Shown here piece after piece: positions 17,791 to 36,000 of a DNA stretch of 64,000 bases. Both the position numbers and the translations under genes were made by a program. Source of the stretch: Stigmatella aurantiaca DW4/3-1 (GTDB taxonomy: Bacteria; Myxococcota; Myxococcia; Myxococcales; Myxococcaceae); the NCBI RefSeq assembly GCF_000165485.1, contig NC_014623.1, forward strand, positions 6,404,893 through 6,468,892, given 5' to 3'. The number at the start of each line of letters is the position of its first letter. Within the stretch, counting starts at the first letter, position 1. The notes beneath the pieces are model-generated. The model saw only the letters and a list, made by a program, of their open reading frames with translations, was not told the origin of the DNA and did not search any database.

Positions 17791-18339
17791 ATGGTGAAGC
17801 GCATTCTCCTTTCCATCGCCGGGGCTGTCGCCCTTGGAATCCTCGGGGTGCTCGTGCTCGCGGCCCGCAAGCCAGCCAGCTTCCACATCGAGCGAAGCGC
17901 GGTCATCGCGGCGCCCCCCGAGGCGGTCTTCCCACACCTCAATGACTTCCGCCTTTGGGCCGCGTGGTCCCCGTGGGAGAAGCTCGATCCCTCCATGCAG
18001 AAGACGTACGGCGGCCCATCGAGCGGTGTGGGATCCACCTACGCATGGAGCGGTGACAGCAAGGCAGGCGAGGGAAAGATGACCATCCTCGAGAGCCGTC
18101 CGAGCACTTTTCTCTCGCTGCGGCTCGAGTTCCTCAAGCCCTTCCCCGCCACCAATACGGTCACCTACACGCTTGCGCAGAAGGCTGGCGGCACGGAGAT
18201 CACCTGGGCGATGGACGGAGAGAACCCATTCATGGGGAAGGTCTTCTCCGTCTTCTTCAACATGGATGACCTCATCGGGAAGGACTTCGAGAAGGGGCTC
18301 GCGGACTTGAAACGAGTCTCGGAAGCAACGGGCCCATAG
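17791..18339 (+). CDS. SRPBCC family protein (START-like, polyketide cyclase/AHSA1 fold)
   Basis: A 182-residue protein with an N-terminal membrane helix (about residues 4-26) followed by an SRPBCC domain (IERSAVIAAPPEAVFPHLNDFRLWAAWSPWE... to the C-terminal helix DFEKGLADLKRV). This fold makes a deep hydrophobic pocket, and families range from lipid binding to cyclases. The membrane anchor and the adjacency to a VOC remnant fit the common housekeeping SRPBCC genes, not a dedicated aromatase of the PKS cluster. ATG 17791 is chosen because GAGGGAG lies 7 bp upstream. The frame open further 5' overlaps the VOC remnant and is not coding. A hairpin follows at 18388. Confidence 0.75.
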   Translation: MVKRILLSIAGAVALGILGVLVLAARKPASFHIERSAVIAAPPEAVFPHLNDFRLWAAWSPWEKLDPSMQKTYGGPSSGVGSTYAWSGDSKAGEGKMTILESRPSTFLSLRLEFLKPFPATNTVTYTLAQKAGGTEITWAMDGENPFMGKVFSVFFNMDDLIGKDFEKGLADLKRVSEATGP

Positions 18340-18387
18340 AACTCCCGCCCAGCCACCTCCTCTTCCCTCCACCTGAGCACATGGCCA

Positions 18388-18417
18388 GAAGGGTCCTTGG
18401 CGTCGAAAGGACCCTTC
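18388..18417 (+). terminator. hairpin after the SRPBCC gene
   Basis: A perfect 11-bp stem (GAAGGGTCCTT and its complement) with an 8-nt loop, 48 bp after the stop. There is no T tract, so it may be a Rho-assisted or weak terminator. It separates this gene from the P450 operon beginning at 18579. Confidence 0.55.
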
Positions 18418-18578
18418 ACGGGCAGCGTCGAAGACATGATAACCCATGAATCAGGAGCCCGCTCTCTCACCCTCGCAGCCGCTAAGAGAGATTCCCTCGT
18501 TTGAGATCAGCACAGGGCTTTCGAGGTAAACGTCTTGAGGTGCCACCGCAGCGTCGAATGTGCTAATTAGACGACGCT

Positions 18579-20009
18579 ATGTCGACAACGACCCCTGAAA
18601 ATCGCGATCAGCCGCAAGTTGCGCCTTTCATTCTCAACCATGTAGGCGACATCTCGCGCCCACGCCGGGGCATGTCGACCGCCGCCGCCATCGAGCACCT
18701 GCCTGGAGAGGCGGGCATCGTCGCCAACGTCCGCAACACGCTCGGCTGGATGCGGCGAGGCAATGAACATCTGCTGGAGCAACATCGCCGCTTCGGGCCG
18801 GTCTACCGGACGGTGTTCGCCGGCTACACGGTCGTCTGCGTCGCCGATCCCGAGATGGTCATGTCCATCGCGCGTGACGACCACTCGTGGTCCACCGCGC
18901 TGGCGTGGCTCACGTTCTTCCAGGGGATCGACGCCAAGATCAACGCCTCGCAAATCGACTCTCCCCTCTTTCTGGACTTCAAGCCGCACCGCGACGCCCG
19001 GAAGATCCTGCAACCGGCGTTCGGCCACACGGCCACCGCCGGTTACTTCGATGCCGCGACGCCCATCTTCGAGAAGGCGATTGACCGATGGGTGGAGCAA
19101 GGCCACGTGTCGTTCAAGGACGCGATCCGGAGCCTGCTGGTGGAGGTATCGACGCGCATCTTCCTGGGCGTCGACAGCGGGGCCCGGGAGTTCGAGCGCG
19201 CGCTGATCGATTACTGGGAGGGACCGCTCTCGCTGTCGCGAAGCGCGCTGCTCAGCTCCAAGTGGCGCCGGTCGATCCGAGGCCACCGCGTGCTGTGCGA
19301 GATGCTGCGCTCGCGGATCGCCGAGCGGCGCGCCACCGGCGGCGACGATCTCTTCAGCCGCCTGTGCGCCAAGACGCAGGAATCCGAAGGGATACTCGAT
19401 GATGACGGTCTGGTGCGGCTGGTGATTGGCGTCATGGCCGCCGCGTTCGCCACCACGTCATCCGGACTGGCCAGCATGGCCTACCTCCTCGCCATTCACC
19501 CGGAGTGGCAGGAGAAGATGCGCGAAGAGGCACTCGCGGTGTCCAAGGGACGGGTGTCCTACGAGGACAGCAAGCAGCTCGAAGTGACCTCGCGCGTCTG
19601 GAAGGAGACGATGCGCCTCTACCCCATCGCGCCGTACTGCGCGCGGCGGGCGCTGCACGACGTCAACCTCGGCCAGTTTCGGATCCCGGCGGGGACCTTC
19701 GTCATGGGGCTGATCTCGGTGGTCATGCAGGACAGCGCGTTGTGGAGCAATCCGCAGCGCTTCGATCCGGACCGCTTCACCGAGGAACGCGCCGAGGACA
19801 AGAAGAGCAAGGCGTCCTTCCTGCCCTTTGGCACGGGCGCCCACACCTGCACCGGCATGCACCTGGCGAACGCCGAGGCGAAGTCCTTCTGGCATGCCAT
19901 GCTCACGCGCTGCCGCTTCACGCTCGAGCGCAACTACCGAGGGCGCCACACGTACATGCCGGCTGGCATCGTCTCGGGAGACGTCAAGCTCCGGGTCGAG
20001 CGACTCTGA
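18579..20009 (+). CDS. cytochrome P450 (first of three)
   Basis: A 476-residue P450. The heme-binding loop FLPFGTGAHTCTG gives Cys424 as the axial ligand. The K-helix motif is E343-T-M-R346, and the helix C and PERF-like region (FDPDRFTEE) are present. Helix I reads AAFATTSS where most P450s have AG-x-(D/E)-T-T: the acid is Ala, while the Thr is kept. This can alter proton delivery. The enzyme is soluble, without a membrane anchor, as usual in bacteria. It probably oxidises the polyketide after or during assembly. It is followed 74 bp later by a second P450 on the same strand, likely in one transcript. CTAATTAG lies just before the start. Confidence 0.9.
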   Translation: MSTTTPENRDQPQVAPFILNHVGDISRPRRGMSTAAAIEHLPGEAGIVANVRNTLGWMRRGNEHLLEQHRRFGPVYRTVFAGYTVVCVADPEMVMSIARDDHSWSTALAWLTFFQGIDAKINASQIDSPLFLDFKPHRDARKILQPAFGHTATAGYFDAATPIFEKAIDRWVEQGHVSFKDAIRSLLVEVSTRIFLGVDSGAREFERALIDYWEGPLSLSRSALLSSKWRRSIRGHRVLCEMLRSRIAERRATGGDDLFSRLCAKTQESEGILDDDGLVRLVIGVMAAAFATTSSGLASMAYLLAIHPEWQEKMREEALAVSKGRVSYEDSKQLEVTSRVWKETMRLYPIAPYCARRALHDVNLGQFRIPAGTFVMGLISVVMQDSALWSNPQRFDPDRFTEERAEDKKSKASFLPFGTGAHTCTGMHLANAEAKSFWHAMLTRCRFTLERNYRGRHTYMPAGIVSGDVKLRVERL

Positions 20010-20083
20010 CAGCCGATCGGCGTCCCTTCCGGGACTCCTCACGCCTCACCCGCTCCCGTGATCACCAGTCAGGAGAAGCACTG

Positions 20084-21394
<1,311 letters not shown>

Positions 21395-21408
21395 GCGCCC
21401 CGCGCGTC

Positions 21409-21435
21409 GCGCGGCCCTTTCTCCGAGGGCCGCGC
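21409..21435. terminator. bidirectional terminator between P450 and PKS genes
   Basis: A perfect 10-bp stem GCGCGGCCCT with its complement and a 7-nt loop, placed between two convergent stops (21394 and 21455). On the minus strand the rising arm is preceded by further GC-rich sequence. It is likely to end transcripts from both sides. Confidence 0.65.
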
Positions 21436-21454
21436 ATCCCTCGCGGGAAGGGAT

Positions 21455-27058
<5,604 letters not shown>

Positions 27059-27062
27059 GCTG

Positions 27063-30000
27063 TTAGAGGCGCGAGTCGTATTTCTTCGCGATGAGTTCGG
27101 CGAGTTCAGCGTCCGAGAGTTCGCCCCCTTCGTCCTCGCTCGGCTCCACCGCACGCACCGGCTGGGTACCCAGCACGGGCGTGGGAGAAGTGGCAGCGGG
27201 AGCGTCCGCGGGCACGATCCCAGCGGAAGCAAGCATGGTGGCGAGGTGATCGGTCAGAGCACTGATGGTCGGGTAATTGAACAAGGTGGTGGCAGCGAGC
27301 GTGAGATCGAGTTCACGTTGCAGCCGGTTCCGGATCTCGATGGCCATGAGCGAGTCCATGCCCACCTCGACGAAGCGCCGCTTCGGGCCCAATTCATCGC
27401 CGGCGCGAGCGCCCCACCCCAGGGTGCGCTCCACGACTTGCCGGACGTGATCCTCGAGTACCCGTTTCCGCTCGGTGGGAGCGACCGCCAAGAGCGTGTC
27501 GCGGACACGAACCTCGGCGGCTTGCGCACGAGCAGGGAGGCTCTCCCCTCCCGTTCCCGCCAACTCCCGGGTGAGCGGCGCCCGTCGGCCATCGCCATCG
27601 AGCACTGACCAGATCGCCGGCAAGACCGCGACCTGTGCCTCATCACTCGCCACGATGCGATCGAGGGCACTCCACCCATCGGAGATCGACAGAGGGGTCC
27701 AACCCGTACCGAGCGTGCGGCGGCTGGTCTCGGCATCGAGACGCGCGGCCATCCCCGCCTCCCACGGTCCCCAATTGATGGTGACGGCCGGCGTGTGGTG
27801 CGCACGCTGGTGATAGGCGAGCGCGTCGAGGAATGCGTTGGCAGCCGCATAGCTCGCTTGGCCGTGAGGGCCCAGAAGCGAAGAGGCCGACGAGAAGTGG
27901 ACGAAGAAGTCCAGGTCACGGGCGTTGCGATGGAGATGCCACGCGCCGCGCACCTTGGGCCGTAGGACGCGCTCGAATGCCTCCCACGATTGGTTGACGA
28001 TCAGACCGTCTTCGACAATGCCCGCGGCGTGGATCACACCGCGCAGCGGCGGCCCGCTCTCTTCAATCCGCTGAAGGAGCGCGCGCACATCCCCTGGCAC
28101 CCCGATGTCCGCGAGCACGCTGTTGACCACGACGCCTTCCGCGGTCAGCCCAGCGATGGCAGCCTGGGCCCCTTCACTCGGACCGCGACGGCTCACCAGC
28201 GTGAGGTGCTTGGCGCCTCGTTGCGCCAGCCAGCCCGCGACGGCCAGCCCCAGCGCGCCGTGCCCTCCTGTCACCAAGTACGTCGCATCGCGGCGGATCG
28301 ATACCGGTGAGGTTCGCGTCGGCAAGCGGCGGGCGAGCCGGGCAATCAGGCGGCGGCCGCCACGCCAAGCGACGCGATCCTCGCCAGACTCACCCGTGAG
28401 CTCGCCCACCAGTTCCGCGGCCTGCTCGCGCACCGGGCGTTGAGCACCCTCCCCGGCATCGAGATCCACTGCCCCGCCCCAAATCTCCGGATGCTCGTTG
28501 GCAATGACCGCGCCCAACCCCCAAGCGGGAGCTTGTGCTACCGAGACACTGGCACCGTCATTGCCAGTGCACACCGCCCCCCGGGTCACCATCCAGAGCC
28601 GCGCGCCATCGCCAGTGGCGCTCGATCCTCGTGCGGCGAGTGCCTGCACCAGTGCCAACACACTGCCGAGATTGAGGGACTCAGCACGATCCAGCGCGTC
28701 GTCGTCGATCGCCTGGGTGGGCGCGACGTCAAGGCTCCACAGGTGGACGATGCCCCGCAGCGGACGGCCAGCGGAACGCGCGGCATCAAGGGCGCGTGCC
28801 ATTCCCGGCACGGTCCAGCGGTGGCCACTGCCGTGGCTCGACGCAGCGGGGTCTTGGTGTTCCAGACCATCAGGCCGCAACAAGGAGCACGTATCGCCCC
28901 GGGCGGCGAGCACCTCTGCCAGAGCGGCAGCAAAGCCACCGGCGTCAGCCAGGACAATCCAGTGACCAGCGCGCGGGCTGGAAGGCGCCAGCCGCGAAGG
29001 CGCGGCCTCGCGCCACTCGCAGCGCGAGTACCAAGATGCCTCGCGTTCGGCAGCACCTGCCCCCGCCGAGCTCGGCAGCCGCCGCCGGCTGGGAGCATCG
29101 AACCACAGGCGACGCCTCTGGAAGGGGTATGAAGGCAGCGGGTGACGCTGGCGCGAAAAGGGCTGATCCCAAGCGCGCAAGTCGATGGGAGCGCCAGCAA
29201 CATGGAGGCGAGCAAGACTGTGCGCGATGACCTCGGTGTCTGCATGGCCGCGCCGCAGCGAGGGAAGGCACAAGATCGATCCCGGCAGCGTCTCGGCAGC
29301 AAGCCCAGTCAACGTCGGGTGGGGGCCGATCTCCAGCAGCACGTCACAGCCCAACCCAGCAAGCGCGGTCATCGCCGCCGTGAACTGCACCGGCTCGCGA
29401 ATCTGGCGCGACCAGTAGTCAGCCTCAAGGTGGGGCAGCGTGGTTCCGGTCAACCCCGTGACCCAGGGGAGCTGCGCAGGCCGTGCGGAAATCGAGGAGA
29501 TCGACCGCATGAACGGCGCAAGGATCGGCTCCACCGCGGGTGAATGGAAGGCGACCGACACCCGCAGCTGCTTGGTCTCGATGCCACGGGCACGGAAGTC
29601 CGCAGCGATCGCCAGGACGGCATCGCGGTCTCCCGAAATGACCGTGTGCTCCGGACCGTTCAGTGCCGCGATTGCGACAACCCCAGCATGAGGAGCAAGC
29701 GCCTCCTCAACCTCGCCTGCGGCGGCACGGACGCTGACCATGACGCCGCCATCGGGAATCGTCTCCATCCAACGCGCACGCTCCTGAATGAGGAGCAGCG
29801 CGTCCTCCAGACTGAGCACCCCAGCGGCGCAAGCCGCCGCGACCTCACCAACGCTGTGACCGAACACCGCATGCGGCTCGATCCCCCACGATCGCCACAG
29901 GCGCGTCAACGCGTACTGCACGGCGAACAGCGCAGGTTGGGCGCGCCCGGTGCGATCAATCGAGTGACCATCGGCGAGCAGGGTCAAGAGGGGCTGCTCG

Positions 30001-33000
30001 GCGGTCCGATCAAGGAAGGCCGCACACTCCTCGATGGCGTCACGAAACACCGGCTGGGTCTCGTAAAGCTCCTTGGCCATGCCGACGTACTGCGAACCCT
30101 GCCCGGTGAACAGAAAGCCGATGCGCGGACGTGGCGCGTCGGTCACGACCCCATGTGCTGCATCACTGCCCGAGGGTGCCTCGGCGAAGGCATCGAGCCG
30201 GGCGCGCAGTTCTTCGAGAGAGGAGAAGACAATCGCCAACCGGTGCGGCAAGTGGGTCCGGCCACTGTTCGCGGAGAACGCGACGTCCGCGAGCCGGAGG
30301 CTGGGGCGCTGCGCGACAAAGGCGGACAGGCGACGGGCTTGCTCGACGAGTGCCTCGCGATCACGCGCCGAGAGGGTCACCACGTGGGCCGGTCGATCGC
30401 GGCCCGGCGCGACATCCCGCGCTGCCGACTCGATTGACGAGACGATGGAAGGCGCCGCCTCCAGGACGGTATGCGCGTTGGTTCCACCAAGGCCGAACGA
30501 ACTCACCGCGGCAAGGCGGCGGCCAGTGGAGGGCCAAGCGTGGAGCCGCGTCGGGATATCGAAGGGCTCACCCTCCATGGGCAGCTTGGGGTTGATCTCG
30601 GCGAAGTGGACGTTGGGCGGAATCTCACCGCGTTCGACGGCAAGCGCGGCCTTGATGACTCCGGCAACCCCAGCCGCCGCTTCCAGGTGGCCGAGGTTGC
30701 TCTTCACCGCGCCCAGGAAACACGGCGAGGTGCGGCCCGAAGCGCGCCCGTAGACAGCAGCCAGCGCACCGACCTCGATCGGATCGCCCAGCTGAGTACC
30801 GGTTCCGTGTGCCTCGACGAAGCCAACTTGCGCGGCCGAAATCCGGGCTTGCTGGAGCGCACGCTCCATCAGCAACTGCTGCGCCGGACCGCTGGGGACC
30901 GTGAGCCCGCTGCTCCGGCCATCGTGGTTCACCGACGAACCACGAACCACGGCGATGATCCGATCGCCGTGCGCCTGCGCGTCGCTCAGGCGCTTGACGA
31001 CGAGCACACCGCAACCCTCGCCGCGCCCAAAGCCGTTGGCCGAGGCATCGAACGTCTTGCAGCGCCCATCGGGCGCCAGCGTGCCGGTCTTGCCCAGGCC
31101 GATCATCATTTCGGCCGACAGCAGGACATTGACCCCACCGGCGAGTGCCAAATTGCACTCGCCAGCACGCAGGCTCTGGCAAGCCAGGTGCAGGGCCACC
31201 AGTGCCCCGGAGCAGCCAGTATCAAGGAACAGGTTGGGACCGCGCAGTCCCAGGACATACGACACGCGGCCCGACAACGTACACGGCAGGTTGCCGGTGA
31301 GCGCGTAGGCATCGAGTTCGCTCGGGTCTTCACCGAACCGGCTCAAGTACTGATTGGGAGCGCCGCTCACGAACACGCCCGTCGCCGAGTCGACCAGAGC
31401 GTCTGCCGGCTGGCCAGCGTGCTCGAGAGCTTCCCAGGTCACCTCGAGCAAGAGCCGCTGCTGAGGATCCATGCGCGCGGCTTCACGCGGAGAGATACCG
31501 AAGAACTCGGGATCGAAAGACTCGATATCGGACAGGAAACCAGCGCGGCGCACGTTGAACTTGCCGGGCGCGCTGGGATCAGGATCAAACAGTGACTCGT
31601 CATCCCAGCGGCCGTGAGGCGCTTCGGAGGTGGCGTCGCGGCCCTGGATCAACAGGTTCCAGAACGTCTCCGGGTCGACCACCCCGCCAGGGAACCGGCA
31701 GCCGATGCCGACGATGGCGATCGGCTCGACAGCGGAGTCCGAGCGAACCTGAACTGCGGTAGCGAGCGGATCCGCCACCGTCGTACTGCTTGGCGCGGGC
31801 AGCAGTGCGACAGCACCGGTGCCGCTGCGTGCCGCCGCGCCGTTCTCATGCCAGTAAGAGACCAGAAAGGATGTGAGGCGCTCGATCGTCGGATGATCAA
31901 AGGCAAGCGTCACCGGGAACGGATGAGCAAAGTCCTTGACCAGGCGTCGGCGCAGATCCATGGCCAGGAGCGAGTCGAAGCCAATATCGAAAAATCCCTT
32001 GCTGCGCGGGAGCGCATGGTACCGGGGATAACCGAGCGTCTCGGCCACCACGCCGCCGACATGTGCTGAGATCCGCTCCGCGGCGGCCTGAGCCGAGAGC
32101 CCAGCGAGACTGCCGAGGAACTTCGAGGCACCTTCCGGCTCGCGCGGGCTCGCCGGACCGGACGGGGAAACAGCCAGACCGTGAAGCCACGGAGGCACGG
32201 CACCAGCGCGATCCTGGAGGTGGCGCGCCCAGTCCATGCTGGCCACGATGGCATGGGTCGCTTGCCCGGCGGCGAGCACGCCAAGCGCCTGGAGGCCGTC
32301 AGCGGCGGCAAACGGCTCCAGTCCGACGCGCATTGCGCGCTCGCCAAGCTGCTGGTCGAGATCCTGGTCCCACAAACCCCAGGCGACACTGAGTGCTGGA
32401 AGCCCGAGCCCGCGGCGGTGCACGGCGAGGGCATCGAGGTAGGTGTTGGCGGCGGCGTAGCTCCCCATACCTCCAAAACCGAGGATCCCCGCGATGGAGG
32501 AGAACATGACGAAGAAGTCGAGCGTCCTGTCCTTGGTCAGCTGATGCAGGTTCCACGCACCCGCAGCCTTGGCACCGAGCACCTCGGTATAGTCCTGCCA
32601 AGACTCGTCGGCGAGAAGCGCTTGGCGCGCCTGCCCAGCCGCGTGGATGACGCCGCGGATTGCCGGTAGCTCGGCCTCGGCGGCGGCAAGTGCCTGGCCT
32701 AGCGCCGCGAAATTGGCCACGTCGGCGCGTGCCACCAGGATCCGCGCGCCCTGCTGCTCGAGCGCGAGAATGCGGCGTGCTGCCTCCTCGGACGGGAGAG
32801 AGCGCGCGAGCAAAACGAGGTTCCGGGCGCCTCTCGCCACCAGCCATTCCGCCACCGACAGGCCCAACCTTCCCAGGCCGCCAGTAATCAGATAGCTGGC
32901 TTCGGGCGACGGGGTCAGAGACTGGCGTGCATGGTCATCACGTCCTCGGCGCAGCCGAAGCCCGAAGATCCGATCGGCACGCAGCGCGAGCTGATGCTCC

Positions 33001-36000
33001 GGCGATGAGCCCATCGAGAGCGCGCGGTGGAGCTGCTCTGCGTTCGCGGTGACCGGGCCACGAGGGTCGACGTCGACGAGGCGCGGAACAGCCTCCGGGT
33101 GTTCGCGGCCGAGCACTCGGCCCATCCCCCACAACGCCGCAGCAGCAGGCGCGTCAATCGTCTCACCTTCCTCAATGGACACGGCACCACGAGTCAGGAT
33201 CCAAACGGGCCCGAGAGAGCGGGCCGCAATCGCGCCAGCAAGCTGCAGCAAGGCGCGCACCGCCTCGAGCTGGCCGGAGGAGAATGGCTGGCCTGGCTCG
33301 GCAACGGCGTCGAGGCCACAGCCAAACAGGATGCCGCGCAGCGGCCGCCCACCGGCTGCCGCCGCGGTGAGTTGCTCGCGGAGCTCGGCGCCGGGTTCGA
33401 GCCCTCCGGAGAACCGCACGCAGTCGTGGCCCTCGGCTTCGAGCCGAGCGGCTAGCAACTCGCACGCGCCACGTGCGTCCGGGAAAATCAGCCACCGCCC
33501 AGGCTCCGCGGCCGGAACCGTCGCCGGAGCCGTCGTCGCGCTCACGGGCTCGAGCAGCTGCCACGCCACCTCGTAGCGCCCGCGAGCCAGCAGTCCAGTC
33601 TCCGCCTTGATGCTTCCCTCCAGAAAAGCCGGGACGCAGTGCATGCGAGAGACAACCGCCACCGGGCGATACGCCTCGTCATAGAGGTGAAGCGCGACTG
33701 AGAGCGCCGACCTTCCCCCACTTTCCACCTGTTCGACGGTGCCGTGGATCCACGCGACGTCCGCCTGGCCGATCAGCTCCAGCGCGTCGATGGCAATCGG
33801 GGCATAGCGGTGACCCGCAAGGCCAGAGCACGCCACCAATGCAGTGAGCGCTTCGTTGAGCGGTTCGGGGTGCAGGACGAAGCGCTCCGCATGATCGCTG
33901 GCGCGCGGTGTGCGAAGCCGGCACAGAACTTCCTGGCCGCCGCGATGAAGCGCTTCAATCCAGCCTTCGGGGCCGGGGGCCCCAGCCATCACTCCGATGG
34001 AGGCGGACGGAACAGCCTCCATCCGGCCGCTCAGCGAGGCAACATCGAGCCTCTCAAGAGGCAGAGCCTCTCCCAGCACGATCGTCCCTTCCGACAGCAA
34101 GGTCCACGACCGCTCCTCCGCTGGGCCATTGCCGGCTGCTGAGAGCAACTGGAAGCGGGTGGGACGCCCCGCCTCAGGCGAAAGGATCAACTGAACGTGC
34201 CGCTCTTCCCCATCGGGGATCGCCAACGGCCGGGCGAACGTCATCTGGCGTGACGCGACCGGTCCACGGAACCCCAGATCGCGCAACGCGGCGACCACCA
34301 TGGACAGGATCCACGACGCCGGAGCAATGACGCCTCCTTCGACGCGGTGGCTCTCGAAGCAACGCAGTGACGTTGAGCGAAGGACGACCTCATACACCGC
34401 GTCACGGAGCGCGGGCGAGCGCAGGCGGTGCCCGGGCGGCAGGCAGTCGCGCGAGCCTTCCGTGGCTCGTTCCACCGTCCGCAACCGCTCCACTGCTGGC
34501 AGCCAGTGCCGTTGACGCTGCCAAGGATAGGTCGGCAGTGGCGACCAGCGCGTGGCGCGATCAGAAAGCGCTTTGACGCCGACTCGCTCGAAAGCAACGG
34601 CTTGGCCGCGAGCGTAAAGTGCGGCCAGGGTGAGCAAGAGCGTCTTCTGCTCAGCCTGCTCGCGGCGCAGAGATGCGAAAACCGCTGCGTCACGGCCGAC
34701 ATGGGTGGAGGCCGCCTGCAGCACCGGTCCCAGGATCGGGTGCGGGCTGACCTCGAGGAGAACATCGATCCCGTCCTCGGCCAACAGTGCCTCGAGGACC
34801 GGGAACAGCTGCACTGGCTCTCGGAGATTCTGGTACCAGTACTCGGGCCCGAGGTCTCCGGCTCCCACCCAACTCCGGTGGACCGTCGAACGGAAGGCAA
34901 GCGCGGGCGGCAGGCCCCGCACCGAGGACAATGCCTCCAGGAGCGGCATTCTCAGCGGCTCGACTTCAGGACTGTGCGAGGCGTAGTCCACCTTGACCTT
35001 GCGGCAGAACACGCCCCGGCCGGCCATCTCGGTGACCAACCTGTCGATGGCATCGGACCGCCCAGCCACCAGGGTCGAGGCGGGTCCGTTGATGGCGGCC
35101 ACCCCGAGCCCTTCGCCGAGCACGCCCTCGAGTTCGCTGGCGGGCAGCCCCACACTGGCCATCGCGCCACCGCGAAGCTGCTTGACGAGGCGGCTGCGGG
35201 CAGTGATGACCCGCGCCGTGTCCTCGATGCTGAGCGCACCGGCGACGTAGGCAGCGCTCACCTCCCCCATGCTCTGGCCAATGACGGCCGACGGCTCTAC
35301 TCCCCACGAGCGCCACAGCGCCGCCAAGGAGAGCTGGATCGCAACGATACATGGCTGGATGACGTCAACCTGATCGAGACGGGCTCGCTCGGCCTCGGCG
35401 AACAGCTCCTCGAGCACGGACCAGCCGGCCACCTTCCGCATCGCGGCGTCGAACGCGGTCAGTGCGTCCCGGAACACCGGCTCACGGGCATGCAGTTCCC
35501 GGCCCATCCCCAACCATTGCGATCCCTGACCCGGAAAGATCATGGCAATGCGCGGGGCCTTGATCGTCTCCGCTACCGGCAGGTCGGCCTGGCCAGCAAA
35601 TGCCTTCAAGCTCTCGACGAGTTCGGCACGGGTACCGCCTACAAAGCCCTGACGGATCGAGTGATGACTGCGCCGAGTGCTCGTCAGGTGGATATGCTGC
35701 TCAAGCGACCCTGTGTTCCCCGGCTCTCCCAGCCACCGGGCATGCGCGAGTGCCAGCGCACGCAACGCTTCGGGGCTGCGCGCCGACAGCGGGAGCAAGA
35801 ACTCGCCCGGGAGGCTCGCGCCGATGGGCGGCTGCGGAGCGGCCTCGTCAGTGGGGCGGGCCGGAGCCTCCTCCACCACGACACATGCGTTGGTTCCGCT
35901 GATCCCGAACGAGCTGACAACAGCCCGGCGCGGCACGTCACCGGCGGGCCACGGGCGAGCCTCCGCGCCGATCACCAGGGAACTTTGATCGAGCGAGACG

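Noticed and set aside
27059-27232. Longer start for the 1867-residue PKS
   Set aside because: The extension overlaps the end of the upstream PKS in another frame and reads as low-quality Arg/Pro/Ser-rich sequence; the docking helix begins at MTATKLTPLQQAF.
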